Assembly (NCBI GenBank): GCA_024635655.1
Contig: JAGXIL010000007.1
Location: 152,250-216,249, forward strand
Source: Gillisia sp.
GTDB taxonomy: Bacteria > Bacteroidota > Bacteroidia > Flavobacteriales > Flavobacteriaceae
Reading direction: 5' to 3'
DNA: 64,000 nucleotides
Shown here one piece after another: positions 34,888 to 44,265 of this stretch. Within the stretch, counting starts at the first letter, position 1; every line of letters starts with the position of its first letter. The notes below the pieces were generated by a model, which saw only the letters and a list, made by a program, of their open reading frames with translations, had not been told where the DNA came from and searched no databases. A program made the translations under genes and the position numbers.

Positions 34888-35190
34888 ATGATTGATGAAA
34901 ATATTGCAATTACCAAAAATGAATTTTTAAGACAATTTGAAGCTGTCTTAAAAGATGAATTGGTAACCGTTGAATATTCGCAGCAGGACCGGAAAATTTT
35001 TCTTACTAAACTTACAATGCCTGAATCTTTAAAAGAAGAAGGCTATTTGGATCCTTTTCTGGAAAGCCTGTTGAGTGAAATAAAGGAAGGCACAGATCGC
35101 GTAGTACCAACAAGTCCTGAAATTGCAAAATTCATGCGTAAAAACCGCAGGAAATATAAAGACCTTTTACCTGTAGGGATCAACATTTAA
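34888..35190 (+). CDS. Conserved-looking small protein of unknown function
   Basis: A 100-residue protein, acidic in the first two thirds and basic at the C-terminus (MRKNRRKYKDLLPVGINI). The pattern FLRQFEAVLKDELVTVEYSQQDRKIFLTKLTMP looks like a small alpha/beta domain. There is no signal peptide, membrane segment or metal motif. It converges on mtaB, with a four-base overlap of the two 3' ends. The ATG at 34888 follows an AT-rich region and a possible long leader. I do not recognise the family. Confidence 0.7.
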   Translation: MIDENIAITKNEFLRQFEAVLKDELVTVEYSQQDRKIFLTKLTMPESLKEEGYLDPFLESLLSEIKEGTDRVVPTSPEIAKFMRKNRRKYKDLLPVGINI

Positions 35191-36527
35191 ACTCCTACCG
35201 AAGCCTTTAAATAAGAAAATCGTACTAAACCGTCTTCGTCGATTTTTTCCAGTGTAATGTCATGTAAGGTATTTACCAACCCAGGGTCCCAGGGGGTTTT
35301 TACCTTCACATAATTTTCAGTAAAACCGTGTATATAACCTTCTTTGTTCTCACCTTCAAAAAGCACAGTATGAGTGGTTCCCAACTGGCTTTCGTAAAAA
35401 GCACGACGCTTTTTGGCAGAAAGGCCTCTTAGCATTTTTGAACGCTTCTTACGTTGTTTAACCGGGACAACCTGATCCATAGAAGCTGCAGGGGTATTGT
35501 CCCTTTCTGAATATGCAAAAACATGCAGATAGGAAATATCCAGATCATTTAAAAAATGATATGTTTCCAGAAAATGTTCTTCTGTTTCTCCCGGAAATCC
35601 TACAATAACATCTACACCAATGCACGCTTGAGGCATCACAGATTTAATTTTTTCAACCCGGTCTACATACAGTTCTTTCATATACCTTCTCCTCATATTA
35701 CGAAGAATAGTATTTGAACCGCTTTGCAGTGGAATATGAAAATGAGGGACAAAAATGTTGCTTTTGGAAACAAAATCTATGGTTTCATTTTTCAGAAGGT
35801 TGGGTTCTATGGATGATATTCTCAACCTTTCTATTCCAGGCACGTTATCAAGCGCCTTTACAAGGTCTAAAAAAGTGTGTTCGTGTTTCTTATTTCCAAA
35901 TTCTCCTTTTCCATAATCTCCTATATTCACCCCTGTCAATACAATTTCCTTTATTCCCTTAGCCGAAATTTCTGAAGCGTTACGCAATACATTTTCCAGC
36001 TTATCACTTCTGGAAATACCACGGGCCAGTGGAATCGTGCAATAAGTGCATTTATAATCGCATCCATCCTGTACCTTTAGAAAAGCTCTTGTACGATCTC
36101 CAATAGAGTATGCGCCTACATAAAAATCTGCCTCCTCTATTTCACAAGAATGTATAGCTGCAAATTCAGGTTTGGTAAGATCGTTAAGATAATCGGTGAT
36201 TTTAAATTTTTCTGTAGCGCCTAAAACCAGGTCAACCCCTTCAACATCTGCTAATTCTTCAGGCTTTAACTGGGCATAACACCCAACGGCAATTACAAAA
36301 GCATCTTCATTTACCTTCTGCGTTTGTTTAACAATGGATTTGAACCGTTTATCTGCATTTTCGGTAACAGAACAGGTGTTAATCACATAAATATCAGCGA
36401 CATCTGAAAAATCTACTCTTTGAAACCCTTCATTCTTAAAGGATCTGGCTATTGTAGAGGTTTCAGAAAAATTAAGCTTGCAGCCCAAAGTAAAAAAAGC
36501 TACTTTTTTAGGTTCAATCATCACCAA
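35187..36527 (-). CDS. mtaB: tRNA t6A37 methylthiotransferase MtaB
   Basis: A 446-residue radical-SAM enzyme that converts t6A37 to ms2t6A37 in tRNA. The N-terminal MTTase domain with three cysteines (TLGCKLNFSET, NTCSVTENADKR, GCYAQLKPEEL) holds the auxiliary cluster. The radical-SAM cluster is in VQDGCDYKCTYCTIPLARG (CxxxCxxC). HFHIPLQSGSNTILRNMRRRY and a C-terminal TRAM-like stretch (HTVLFEGENKEGYIHGFTENYVKVK) complete the family architecture. The MtaB subgroup, rather than MiaB or RimO, is judged from KVAFFTLGCKLNFSE. The start may be the second ATG, two codons in. Confidence 0.95.
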   Translation of the reverse strand: MVMIEPKKVAFFTLGCKLNFSETSTIARSFKNEGFQRVDFSDVADIYVINTCSVTENADKRFKSIVKQTQKVNEDAFVIAVGCYAQLKPEELADVEGVDLVLGATEKFKITDYLNDLTKPEFAAIHSCEIEEADFYVGAYSIGDRTRAFLKVQDGCDYKCTYCTIPLARGISRSDKLENVLRNASEISAKGIKEIVLTGVNIGDYGKGEFGNKKHEHTFLDLVKALDNVPGIERLRISSIEPNLLKNETIDFVSKSNIFVPHFHIPLQSGSNTILRNMRRRYMKELYVDRVEKIKSVMPQACIGVDVIVGFPGETEEHFLETYHFLNDLDISYLHVFAYSERDNTPAASMDQVVPVKQRKKRSKMLRGLSAKKRRAFYESQLGTTHTVLFEGENKEGYIHGFTENYVKVKTPWDPGLVNTLHDITLEKIDEDGLVRFSYLKASVGV

Positions 36528-36648
36528 AATATTTCTTTAATGCTAATAATTATGATTTTGCAAATATACCCTCTTTAAATGGGTATTTAAAATTAGCAGG
36601 GAATTTCCCTTATCATACTTTATTTAATATTTAAGAAAAAAAAATAAA

Positions 36649-36940
36649 ATGAGCTTTGGAAGTGTAATGGGAGCAATTGTGAGCTTGAAAATAATAAATG
36701 GCCAAGATCTTCATAGACAGACAATTATTTTAAAACAACCGGTGCTAAATCAACTGCTGTTAAATCCCATACCCAATTAACTGTTCAGGAACTTAAACTT
36801 TTGAGGGAAAAATTAAAAATGAAAATGATCACCAGCTGAGAATAACAATTTTAATATCAGCATTGATCCTTTTTATCATAGTTGCCTTCACCTACTATTT
36901 TCTGTTTATAAATAAAAATTCTTCAGCTTCTAAAAGGTAA
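36649..36940 (+). pseudogene. Decayed gene of a small single-span membrane protein
   Basis: It opens MSFGSVMGAIVSLK, the hallmark of a small Bacteroidetes family (start MSFGGSVxAMIxSLKNN) that ends in one membrane helix. Adding one A in the A-run after codon 14 restores SLKNNKWPRSS. A TAG follows where a sense codon is expected. The frame then runs TDNYFKTTGAKSTAVK to LREKLK. Adding one more A near 36815-36820 restores ENDHQLRITILISALILF and the helix, ending NKNSSASKR at 36940. Two one-base losses and one stop make it a probable pseudogene, unless the losses are sequencing errors. The rest of the gap (36528-36975) shows no other gene. Confidence 0.75.
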
Positions 36941-36975
36941 AGTCAAATTATCTGGCTTTAACAATTCCGGATAGA

Positions 36976-38148
36976 TTATTCTCTTCTCCACCGTTTGGTA
37001 TCTTCAAAAACCTGCTCCAGGATCGATTTTTCTTCTTCAGTAAAATCAATATTCCTTCTTTTCAATACAATCTCAGCAACTTCAAAAGCCTTTGAGGTCT
37101 TATAAGTAGTCATTCCTGCGCTGCCACCCCAACTAAAGCTCGGAATAAAATTACGCGGGAATCCGCTTCCGAAAATATTGGCGCTCACTCCTACCACGGT
37201 CCCTGTATTGAACATAGTATTGATCCCGCATTTGCTGTGGTCTCCCATCATTAAACCGCAAAATTGAAGTCCTGTTTTGGCAAAACTTTCAGTTTCATAA
37301 TCCCATAGCCTTACCTCTGCGTAATTATTCTTCAGGTTAGAATTATTTGTATCGGCGCCCAGATTACACCACTCGCCAAGTACAGAATTTCCAAGGTAAC
37401 CATCATGACCTTTATTTGAGAAGGCGAAGAGTACTGAATTATTCACCTCTCCTCCCACTTTGCAATAAGGCCCTACAGTTGTTGCGCCGTAGATCTTCGA
37501 TCCCATCTTAACAACAGCTCCCTCACAAAGTGCAAAAGCACCTCTAATCATCGATCCTTCCATCACTTCACTATCAGTTCCTATGTAGATTGGCCCGGCC
37601 GAGGCATTTAAGGTGGCAAACTCTACTTTAGCACCTTCTTCTATAAAAATGTTCTCTGCGTTGATCACATTATTAGAAATAGGAATTGGTCTGCTGTTAC
37701 GGTTCATCGTAATAAGCTCAAAATCGGCAGCAATAGCTTCCTCATTTTTTGCAAATATATCCCAGGTATTGGCGATCTGAAAAATATCACCTTCAAGTTC
37801 CAGTTGGGTGAATTCCCCAAAGTCAACTTCCTGATCTTCAAGAGTAAAAAAAGCAACCACTTCATCTCCATGGAATATAGCCTGCTGCGCTTCCAGATTT
37901 TCCAGTTGTGCTAAAAATTCGGGTGTAGGAAGGTAAGAAGCGTTGATCATAATATTTTCCGGCATCTCCACCAACGGCCACTTTCCCGAGAGGTAATCTT
38001 CTGTTACTGTAGATGTGGTAGTTTCCAGGATTCGCTCCCACTTTTCACGTATGGTGAGAATTCCCACCCTGATATCGGCAACAGGCCTGGTAAAGGTAAA
38101 AGGAAGTAATTGTTTCCTTGAAGAACCATCAAATAAAATATAATTCAT
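36976..38148 (-). CDS. GlmU-like sugar nucleotidyltransferase/acyltransferase family protein
   Basis: A 390-residue protein of the putative GlmU family found in Bacteroidetes. The N-terminal domain starts MNYILFDGSSRKQLLPFTFTRPVADIRVGILT and resembles a reduced nucleotidyltransferase. From about residue 165 a left-handed beta-helix is built from hexapeptide repeats (IFIEEGAKVEF, IYIGTDSEVM, VVKMGSKIYGATTVGPYCKVGG). Conserved NTMFNTGTVVGVSANIFG and FIPSFSWGG lie near the end. The substrate is unknown; cell-wall or surface sugar precursor synthesis is inferred. It is monocistronic, divergent from the decayed gene. Confidence 0.88.
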   Translation of the reverse strand: MNYILFDGSSRKQLLPFTFTRPVADIRVGILTIREKWERILETTTSTVTEDYLSGKWPLVEMPENIMINASYLPTPEFLAQLENLEAQQAIFHGDEVVAFFTLEDQEVDFGEFTQLELEGDIFQIANTWDIFAKNEEAIAADFELITMNRNSRPIPISNNVINAENIFIEEGAKVEFATLNASAGPIYIGTDSEVMEGSMIRGAFALCEGAVVKMGSKIYGATTVGPYCKVGGEVNNSVLFAFSNKGHDGYLGNSVLGEWCNLGADTNNSNLKNNYAEVRLWDYETESFAKTGLQFCGLMMGDHSKCGINTMFNTGTVVGVSANIFGSGFPRNFIPSFSWGGSAGMTTYKTSKAFEVAEIVLKRRNIDFTEEEKSILEQVFEDTKRWRRE

Positions 38149-38253
38149 ACTACAATTTTATGTTGTAAAGGTACAAGTAAAAATAAATTCAAATCTTCTT
38201 TCTGAAAAACTAAGCAAGAGAATAAATGAGATAATGTCCGGAAAAAATCAAAA

Positions 38254-38279
38254 TGAAAAAGCCTTCATTTCTGAAGGCT
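38254..38279 (-). terminator. Terminator of rpmE2
   Basis: Reading the reverse strand, AGCCTTCA-GAAA-TGAAGGCT is followed by TTTTTCATTTTG, about 25 bases past the L31 stop. Confidence 0.85.
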
Positions 38280-38303
38280 CCATAGCTATTTTGAAGAAAA
38301 AGG

Positions 38304-38555
38304 TTATTTCTTAAACTTCGCGTATTTGTTTTTGAACTTATCAATTCTACCGGCAGTATCCAGTAACTTGGATTTTCCTGTGTAAAATGGATGAGAGGTT
38401 CTTGAGATCTCCATTTTCACAAGTGGATACTCAGTTCCTTCAACTTCAATAGTTTCTTTGGTATTTGCGGTAGATTTAGTAATAAATACCTCCTCGTTGG
38501 ACATATCTTTAAATGCTACCAATCTATAATTTTCCGGATGGATTCCCTGCTTCAT
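38304..38555 (-). CDS. rpmE2: 50S ribosomal protein L31 type B
   Basis: An 83-residue ribosomal protein starting at the ATG at 38555 ([19 protein letters not shown]). A frame that extends 20 residues upstream is not supported by the family. The middle [36 protein letters not shown] is diagnostic of L31. None of the four zinc-ligating cysteines of type A are present, so this is the zinc-free type B form. In many bacteria type B is made when zinc is scarce, but Bacteroidetes often carry only this form. A strong terminator follows. Confidence 0.96.
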   Translation of the reverse strand: MKQGIHPENYRLVAFKDMSNEEVFITKSTANTKETIEVEGTEYPLVKMEISRTSHPFYTGKSKLLDTAGRIDKFKNKYAKFKK

Positions 38556-38691
38556 CGCTTTATTCTTTAAAATCTTATTCGTTTTTCGAGTGGCAAATTT
38601 AAGCAATTTTAGCAAATAACAAACATATTCAGGCTGAAATTTTAAAAGACTTCATTTCACACATAAAATCTATGCGTATGTAACGTTTTGC

Positions 38692-38699
38692 TATATTTG
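38692..38699 (+). promoter_or_regulatory. -7 element of the DUF4199-to-ABC operon
   Basis: TATATTTG is an exact TAnnTTTG box, 41 bases before the DUF4199 start. No TTG lies 19 bases upstream. Confidence 0.55.
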
Positions 38700-38739
38700 T
38701 TAACTAACCGGGAAACAAAACTAACCAACAATTTTCAAA

Positions 38740-39270
38740 ATGGAAAACAAACCAACAGAGGCTAAGAAATTTGTCCTCAATTACGGAGTGCTGTTAGGAA
38801 TTCTTTCGGTTATCCTTGGAGTAGTCATGTATGTAACTGATGCACACCTGGATCCCAGTATTATTTATACGGTTATCAGTTCCCTCATTCTTATAGTGGT
38901 AATTACATATGGAATTAAAGCCTTTAAGCAGGAAAACGGAGGCTTTTTAAATCTTACTGAGGCTTTAAAGGTAGGAATTGGTATTGCCGTAATTGGAGGA
39001 TTAATTTCAGCTATTTTCTCATACGTACTTATGACCTTTATTGAACCGGATTTTATGGCTCAAACTATGGAAGTTACACGAAATAAAATGTTGGAAACCA
39101 ATCCTAATATGACTGAAGATCAGGTGGAAGAAGCTATGGAAATGGGCGCGAGTTTTAGTTCTCCCTGGGTTCTCATGGCTTTTTCTTTAATTGGAAGTTT
39201 ATTTTTTGGGTTAATTATTTCGTTAATTGCAGGTTTAGTGATGAAAAAAGAAAATCCTTATAATGGATAG
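38740..39270 (+). CDS. DUF4199 membrane protein
   Basis: A 176-residue inner-membrane protein with four helices: VLLGILSVILGVVMYVTD, IIYTVISSLILIVVITYGIKAF, LKVGIGIAVIGGLISAIFSYVLM and VLMAFSLIGSLFFGLIISLIAGLVM. The NGGFLNLTEALKVGIGI loop is typical of DUF4199, a family of unknown function in Bacteroidetes. I recall it beside glycosyltransferases of the polyprenol-phosphate type, as here: the next gene starts 17 bases after its stop. It heads an operon of four genes that all look related to envelope building. Confidence 0.9.
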   Translation: MENKPTEAKKFVLNYGVLLGILSVILGVVMYVTDAHLDPSIIYTVISSLILIVVITYGIKAFKQENGGFLNLTEALKVGIGIAVIGGLISAIFSYVLMTFIEPDFMAQTMEVTRNKMLETNPNMTEDQVEEAMEMGASFSSPWVLMAFSLIGSLFFGLIISLIAGLVMKKENPYNG

Positions 39271-39287
39271 CGATAAAAAATAGCTTA

Positions 39288-40247
39288 ATGCAAATATCTA
39301 TAGTGATTCCTTTGCTTAACGAGGAAGAATCTTTACCAGAATTATATAATTGGATTGTATCAGTGATGCAATCCAATTCTTATTCTTATGAAATAATATT
39401 TATCGATGATGGCAGTACTGATGACTCATGGAAAACAATTTCTACTCTCGCTGCTGAAAATCCCTCAGTAAAAGGAATAAAATTTAACCGAAATTATGGA
39501 AAATCCCAGGCGCTTCATGCCGGTTTTCTGGCTGCTGAAGGGGATGTAGTGATCACCATGGACGCCGATCTCCAGGATAATCCCGAAGAGATCCCGGAGT
39601 TATACAAGATGGTACACGAAGAAAAATACGACCTGGTTTCAGGTTGGAAAAAAAAGCGTTACGACTCGGTACTTTCTAAAAATCTTCCATCAAAATTATT
39701 TAATGCTGCTGCAAGGAAAACTTCGGGTGTAAAACTCAATGATTTCAATTGCGGTCTAAAAGCTTACGATAAAAGGGTAATAAAAAATATTGATGTCTAC
39801 GGTGAAATGCACCGATATATCCCCGTTTTGGCTAAAAATGCAGGTTATGCAAATATTGCCGAAAAAGAAGTAAAACACCAGGCCAGGAAATACGGAAAAA
39901 CAAAATTTGGAATGGAGCGGTTCATTAATGGTTTTCTGGACCTTATTAGTATCTGGTTCCTGTCTAAATTCGGAAAACGTCCCATGCACCTCTTTGGAGC
40001 TCTGGGGGTTTTGATGTTTTTCTTCGGATTTACTGCTGCAGCCTGGATAGGGCTATCAAAATTGTATAAGATGTATTACGGTCTCCCCAATATATTGGTA
40101 ACAGATAATCCGTGGTTTTACATTTCCCTGATTTTGATGGTTATAGGAACCCAGTTTTTTCTGGCGGGATTCCTCGGGGAACTTATCCTTAGAAGTAAAC
40201 GGGAAAAAGATCGGTACCTGGTAAGTAAAACAACAGGTTTTAATTGA
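39288..40247 (+). CDS. Family 2 glycosyltransferase, polyprenyl-phosphate type (DPM/ArnC-like)
   Basis: A 319-residue membrane-associated glycosyltransferase. The GT-A domain has the nucleotide-binding FIDDGSTDDSW and the metal motif MDADLQDNPEEIPEL, with YKMVHEEKYDLVSGWKKKRYD and FNCGLKAYDKRV in the acceptor region. Two C-terminal transmembrane helices (FGALGVLMFFFGFTAAAWIG, and ISLILMVIGTQFFLAGFLG) anchor it in the inner membrane. The family moves sugars from UDP or GDP to undecaprenyl phosphate for lipid or surface glycan modification. The exact sugar cannot be told. It sits in an operon with a phosphosugar mutase and an MsbA-like exporter. Confidence 0.9.
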   Translation: MQISIVIPLLNEEESLPELYNWIVSVMQSNSYSYEIIFIDDGSTDDSWKTISTLAAENPSVKGIKFNRNYGKSQALHAGFLAAEGDVVITMDADLQDNPEEIPELYKMVHEEKYDLVSGWKKKRYDSVLSKNLPSKLFNAAARKTSGVKLNDFNCGLKAYDKRVIKNIDVYGEMHRYIPVLAKNAGYANIAEKEVKHQARKYGKTKFGMERFINGFLDLISIWFLSKFGKRPMHLFGALGVLMFFFGFTAAAWIGLSKLYKMYYGLPNILVTDNPWFYISLILMVIGTQFFLAGFLGELILRSKREKDRYLVSKTTGFN

Positions 40248-40292
40248 TCCTTTTCAGCATTAATCCTTATTTTTGTTTCCAAAATTTACATT

Positions 40293-42023
40293 ATGCCAAC
40301 CATAAAACCAGAAATTCTTGAGGTAGCCAAAACATGGCTTTCTGATACTTTTGATGAAGAAACGAGAAAAAAAGTCCAGGATCTTATAGATAATCATCCT
40401 AAAGAACTTGAGGAGAGTTTTTATAAGAACACTTCATTTGGAACCGGCGGAATGCGGGATATCATGGGAGTTGGCCCTAATCGTATCAATAAATATACTC
40501 TCGGGAAAAATTCCCAGGGAATTTCCAATGTATTAAAAAGGGAATTTAAGGGAGAAACTTTAAAAGTAGTGATCGCTTATGATTGCAGGCACAACAGTAA
40601 AGAGCTGGCGCAGATCGTTGCTGATGTGTTTTCGGCCAATGGCATTAAGGTTTACCTGTTTTCTGATCTAAGGCCAACGCCTGAACTTTCTTTCGCATTA
40701 AAATACCTTAACTGTCACTGCGGGATTGTGCTTACTGCCAGTCATAATCCTCCTGAATACAACGGATATAAGGTATACTGGCAGGATGGGGGGCAACTGG
40801 TCCCACCGCAGGACAGCCAGATCATTGAAGAAATAGGTAAACTGCAATATTCAGAAATAAATTTTGAAGCCAATCCTGATCTAATCCAAATGATCGATGA
40901 GGAAGTAGATAATGCATTCATAGAAGCCTCGGTTGAAAATGGAAGTTTTGACACCTCTTCTGAAGCCAGGGATAATTTGAATATTGTCTTTACAAGCCTT
41001 CATGGCACAGCCTCTACAGTAAATCCGCAAATACTCGCAAAGGCAGGGTATAAAAATGTTTTTACAGTAAAGGAACAAGACATTCCAAACGGAGATTTTC
41101 CAACAGTAAAATCTCCTAATCCTGAAGAACCTGAAGCTTTAGAGATGGCTATGAAATTGGCTGAAGAGAAAAATGCAGATATTGTAATAGGTACAGATCC
41201 AGATGGGGATCGTTTGGGTGTTGCGGTAAGGGATCTCAATAATAAACTTATCCTACTTAACGGAAATCAAACCATGATCGTTATGACGTGGTTCCTGCTG
41301 GAGCAATGGAAAAAACAGGGGAAACTGGATAAAAATTCCTTAGTAGCCTCTACCATAGTATCTACACCGGTTCTCAAAAATATAACCGAAAGTTACGGAG
41401 CCCAATACCGGGAAGTTTTAACAGGATTCAAATGGATCGCAAAACTTATTAAAGATCATCCCGAACTTAATTTTGTTGGAGGCGGTGAGGAAAGTTTTGG
41501 ATATATGGTTGGAGATTTTGTAAGAGATAAAGATGCTGCAACCGCTACCCTACTTGCTTGTGAGATCGCTGCACAAATGAAAGCCAATGGCATTTCCTTT
41601 TACGAAAAACTTCTTGAACTTTATACAGAACACGGGTTATACCGCGAAGAACTGATTTCCCTTGTGAAAAAAGGAATAGACGGAGAAATGCAGATCAAGC
41701 AAATGATGATAGACCTTAGGGAGAATCCGCTTTCTGAAATTAATGGAGAAAAGATCGTATTAATAGAAGATTATCTCGCTTCAACGGCAAAGAATGTTCA
41801 GGATAATTCTAGCAGTACAATTGATATTCCCAAATCAAATGTACTGATCTATTACACTGAAGAAGGAAGTAAAGTAGCAGCCAGGCCAAGTGGAACTGAA
41901 CCTAAAATAAAATTTTATATCAGTGTAAATACCGATTTGAATTCAGTTGAAGATTACGACAAAGTCAATGCGCAGTTGGGACAAAAGATCTCCCAAATCA
42001 AAGACGATCTACAGGTAGATTAA
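40293..42023 (+). CDS. Phosphosugar mutase (phosphoglucomutase/phosphomannomutase family)
   Basis: A 576-residue alpha-D-phosphohexomutase. The catalytic phosphoserine loop is LTASHNPPEYNGYKVYW (near residue 148), the magnesium site GTDPDGDRLGVA (near 305), the sugar-binding loop GGGEESFGYMVGDFVRDKDA (near 400), and the phosphate-binding loop RPSGTEPKIKFY near the C-terminus. The length is that of the long PGM2-like form of Bacteroidetes. It interconverts glucose-1-phosphate and glucose-6-phosphate or mannose equivalents; specificity is not decided. It is in the envelope operon between the glycosyltransferase and the ABC exporter. Confidence 0.93.
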   Translation: MPTIKPEILEVAKTWLSDTFDEETRKKVQDLIDNHPKELEESFYKNTSFGTGGMRDIMGVGPNRINKYTLGKNSQGISNVLKREFKGETLKVVIAYDCRHNSKELAQIVADVFSANGIKVYLFSDLRPTPELSFALKYLNCHCGIVLTASHNPPEYNGYKVYWQDGGQLVPPQDSQIIEEIGKLQYSEINFEANPDLIQMIDEEVDNAFIEASVENGSFDTSSEARDNLNIVFTSLHGTASTVNPQILAKAGYKNVFTVKEQDIPNGDFPTVKSPNPEEPEALEMAMKLAEEKNADIVIGTDPDGDRLGVAVRDLNNKLILLNGNQTMIVMTWFLLEQWKKQGKLDKNSLVASTIVSTPVLKNITESYGAQYREVLTGFKWIAKLIKDHPELNFVGGGEESFGYMVGDFVRDKDAATATLLACEIAAQMKANGISFYEKLLELYTEHGLYREELISLVKKGIDGEMQIKQMMIDLRENPLSEINGEKIVLIEDYLASTAKNVQDNSSSTIDIPKSNVLIYYTEEGSKVAARPSGTEPKIKFYISVNTDLNSVEDYDKVNAQLGQKISQIKDDLQVD

Positions 42024-42032
42024 ATACATTGA

Positions 42033-43856
42033 ATGACCTATTTTAGAAAAATTCTGGAATTTGCGAAACCCTATAAACGTTTCGCATTTTTAAACATCAT
42101 ATGTAATATTTTTTATGCCCTTTTTAGTACCCTTTCCTTCATTGCCCTTATTCCGGTTATAAGGATCCTTGTTAATCCGGAGGAGCGGGTTGACGTTATG
42201 CCTACCTGGAGTGGCTGGTTAGGCGCCAAGGATTATTATGTAGATTATTTCAATTATTATGTAAGCCAGCGGGTGGCAGAAGATGAAGTTTCTGCCCTTG
42301 TATTTATTTGCGGTATTGTTATCCTGCTCTTTTTTCTGAAAAATCTCTTTGGATATCTCGCCGCTTTCTTTATTACCTTTTTGCGAAATGGAGTACTAAG
42401 AGACCTTCGGGATGCTTTGTACAGCAAGATCTTGTCCTTACCCATTTCCTATTTTTCTGAAAAGAAAAAAGGAGATACTATTTCCAGGATCACGGCAGAT
42501 GTGAATGAAGTTCAATTTTCCTTTCTATCAATTCTTGAACTCATCGTAAGAGAACCTCTTACTATATTTTTTACCATAATTGCGATGCTCCTTATTAGTG
42601 CAAAACTCACAATTTTCGTCTTTATCTTTTTGCCAGTTTCCGGATTCCTGATCTCTCTTATAGGAAAAAAATTAAAACAGCAATCTCATCTGGCCCAGGA
42701 AGAAAACGGACATTTTTTATCAATAGTAGAAGAAACCCTTTCCAGCTTAAAAATAGTAAAAGGTTTTAATGCAGAAAATCAGTTTAATGATAAATTCAAA
42801 GCATCTACAAACCGGTTAAATACCATCCTGAACAGTCTTATAAACAGGCAAAATCTGGCTTCACCTGCAAGTGAATTCTTAGGGATCTTTGTAATTGTTG
42901 TGATCCTGTGGTTTGGAGGCAGGATGGTCCTTGTTGAAGGAACATTGGATGCAGCCACTTTTATTGCCTTTCTCGCATTGTCTTATAATATTCTTACCCC
43001 CGCAAAGCAAATTTCCAAAGCCTCATACAGCGTTAAAAAAGGAAATGCCGCGGCTGAGAGGATCCTTGATGTCCTGGAAACAGAATCTCATATAACCGAT
43101 GCACCAAATGCAATAGAGAAAACCGAATTTAACGATGCGGTAGAAATAGAAAACATTAGTTTTAAATATGATGATGAACTGGTTCTAAAAAACTTTAGTC
43201 TCAGTGTTCCAAAAGGAACTACAGTTGCCCTTGTTGGGCAATCCGGAAGTGGAAAATCTACTATTGCAAATCTTGTCACTCGGTTTTATGATGTAAATGA
43301 TGGGAGTATTAAATTAGACGGAACAGATATCAGAAAAATCACAAAACGTTCTCTTCGCAATTTAATGGGACTGGTAACACAGGATTCTATTTTGTTCAAC
43401 GATACTGTGAGAAATAATGTAGCACTTGGAAAAATTGATGCCACAGATGAAGAGGTTATAGATGCCCTAAAAGTAGCTAATGCCTGGGAATTTGTTATGA
43501 ATCTCCCTATGGGACTGGAAACCAACATTGGGGATAGCGGAAATAAACTCAGCGGCGGACAAAAACAACGTTTATCCATTGCCCGGGCAGTATTAAAAAA
43601 CCCTCCCATAATGATCCTGGATGAGGCTACTTCTGCTCTTGATACTGAAAGTGAAATGCTGGTACAGAAGGCATTGGAGAACATGATGAAAAACCGAACT
43701 TCTATAGTCATCGCACACCGCCTGTCAACTATTCAAAATGCAGATTTTATAGCGGTGATGCATAAGGGAGAAATCGTAGAACAGGGAAAACACGATCACC
43801 TACTCCTGGAAGACGGGATATATAAAAAGCTGGTTGAAATGCAGTCTTTTGAATGA
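42033..43856 (+). CDS. MsbA-like ABC exporter (fused membrane and ATPase domains)
   Basis: A 607-residue half-transporter. Six transmembrane helices cover about residues 15-330 (for instance VSALVFICGIVILLFFLKNLFGYL and LLISAKLTIFVFIFLPVSGFLISLIG). The ATPase has Walker A GQSGSGKST, the Q-loop LVTQDSILFN, signature LSGGQKQR, Walker B IMILDEATSALD and an H-loop IAHRLST. Such proteins flip lipids or lipid-linked molecules such as lipid A. An envelope role fits the two preceding glycan genes. It ends the operon; a terminator lies about 165 bases downstream. Confidence 0.92.
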   Translation: MTYFRKILEFAKPYKRFAFLNIICNIFYALFSTLSFIALIPVIRILVNPEERVDVMPTWSGWLGAKDYYVDYFNYYVSQRVAEDEVSALVFICGIVILLFFLKNLFGYLAAFFITFLRNGVLRDLRDALYSKILSLPISYFSEKKKGDTISRITADVNEVQFSFLSILELIVREPLTIFFTIIAMLLISAKLTIFVFIFLPVSGFLISLIGKKLKQQSHLAQEENGHFLSIVEETLSSLKIVKGFNAENQFNDKFKASTNRLNTILNSLINRQNLASPASEFLGIFVIVVILWFGGRMVLVEGTLDAATFIAFLALSYNILTPAKQISKASYSVKKGNAAAERILDVLETESHITDAPNAIEKTEFNDAVEIENISFKYDDELVLKNFSLSVPKGTTVALVGQSGSGKSTIANLVTRFYDVNDGSIKLDGTDIRKITKRSLRNLMGLVTQDSILFNDTVRNNVALGKIDATDEEVIDALKVANAWEFVMNLPMGLETNIGDSGNKLSGGQKQRLSIARAVLKNPPIMILDEATSALDTESEMLVQKALENMMKNRTSIVIAHRLSTIQNADFIAVMHKGEIVEQGKHDHLLLEDGIYKKLVEMQSFE

Positions 43857-44021
43857 GCCCCTTTTCAAATATTCTTGCTGCTTTCTACCTTCATTTAGTT
43901 AAGCTTTCATCTTGATGTTTTCTTACTACACCAACATTTCATATCAGCACCCTCAAATCTTAAGATATCTATTACCAATATATTGACAACCTTTAATAAT
44001 AAATTTGGATATTAAACAAAA

Positions 44022-44052
44022 AAAAATGGATGAAGTAGGTTCATCCATTTTT
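44022..44052. terminator. Terminator in the gap before the second ECF module
   Basis: A 13-base perfect stem AAAAATGGATGAA/TTCATCCATTTTT with loop GTAGG, T-rich on both strands. It is the only recognisable element in the 457-base gap 43857-44313, apart from a promoter near its right end. No gene or RNA is seen in the gap. Confidence 0.8.
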
Positions 44053-44265
44053 GAAAAATTCTCACTTCGGGGCAAATGAAAATTTAATGATCATAAATTT
44101 TGTTGGGGCAAAAAAAGATCATATTGTAAATAATTAGTCAAATATAAATCAAATTATCTTCTCCTCCAAAGAAAAAATGCCTTTAAACGTAATTAATCGC
44201 TCTTTATCGGATATTTTAACATATCTTCTTACATAATTCCTACAAATCTAAAAATTATGTTTTAG

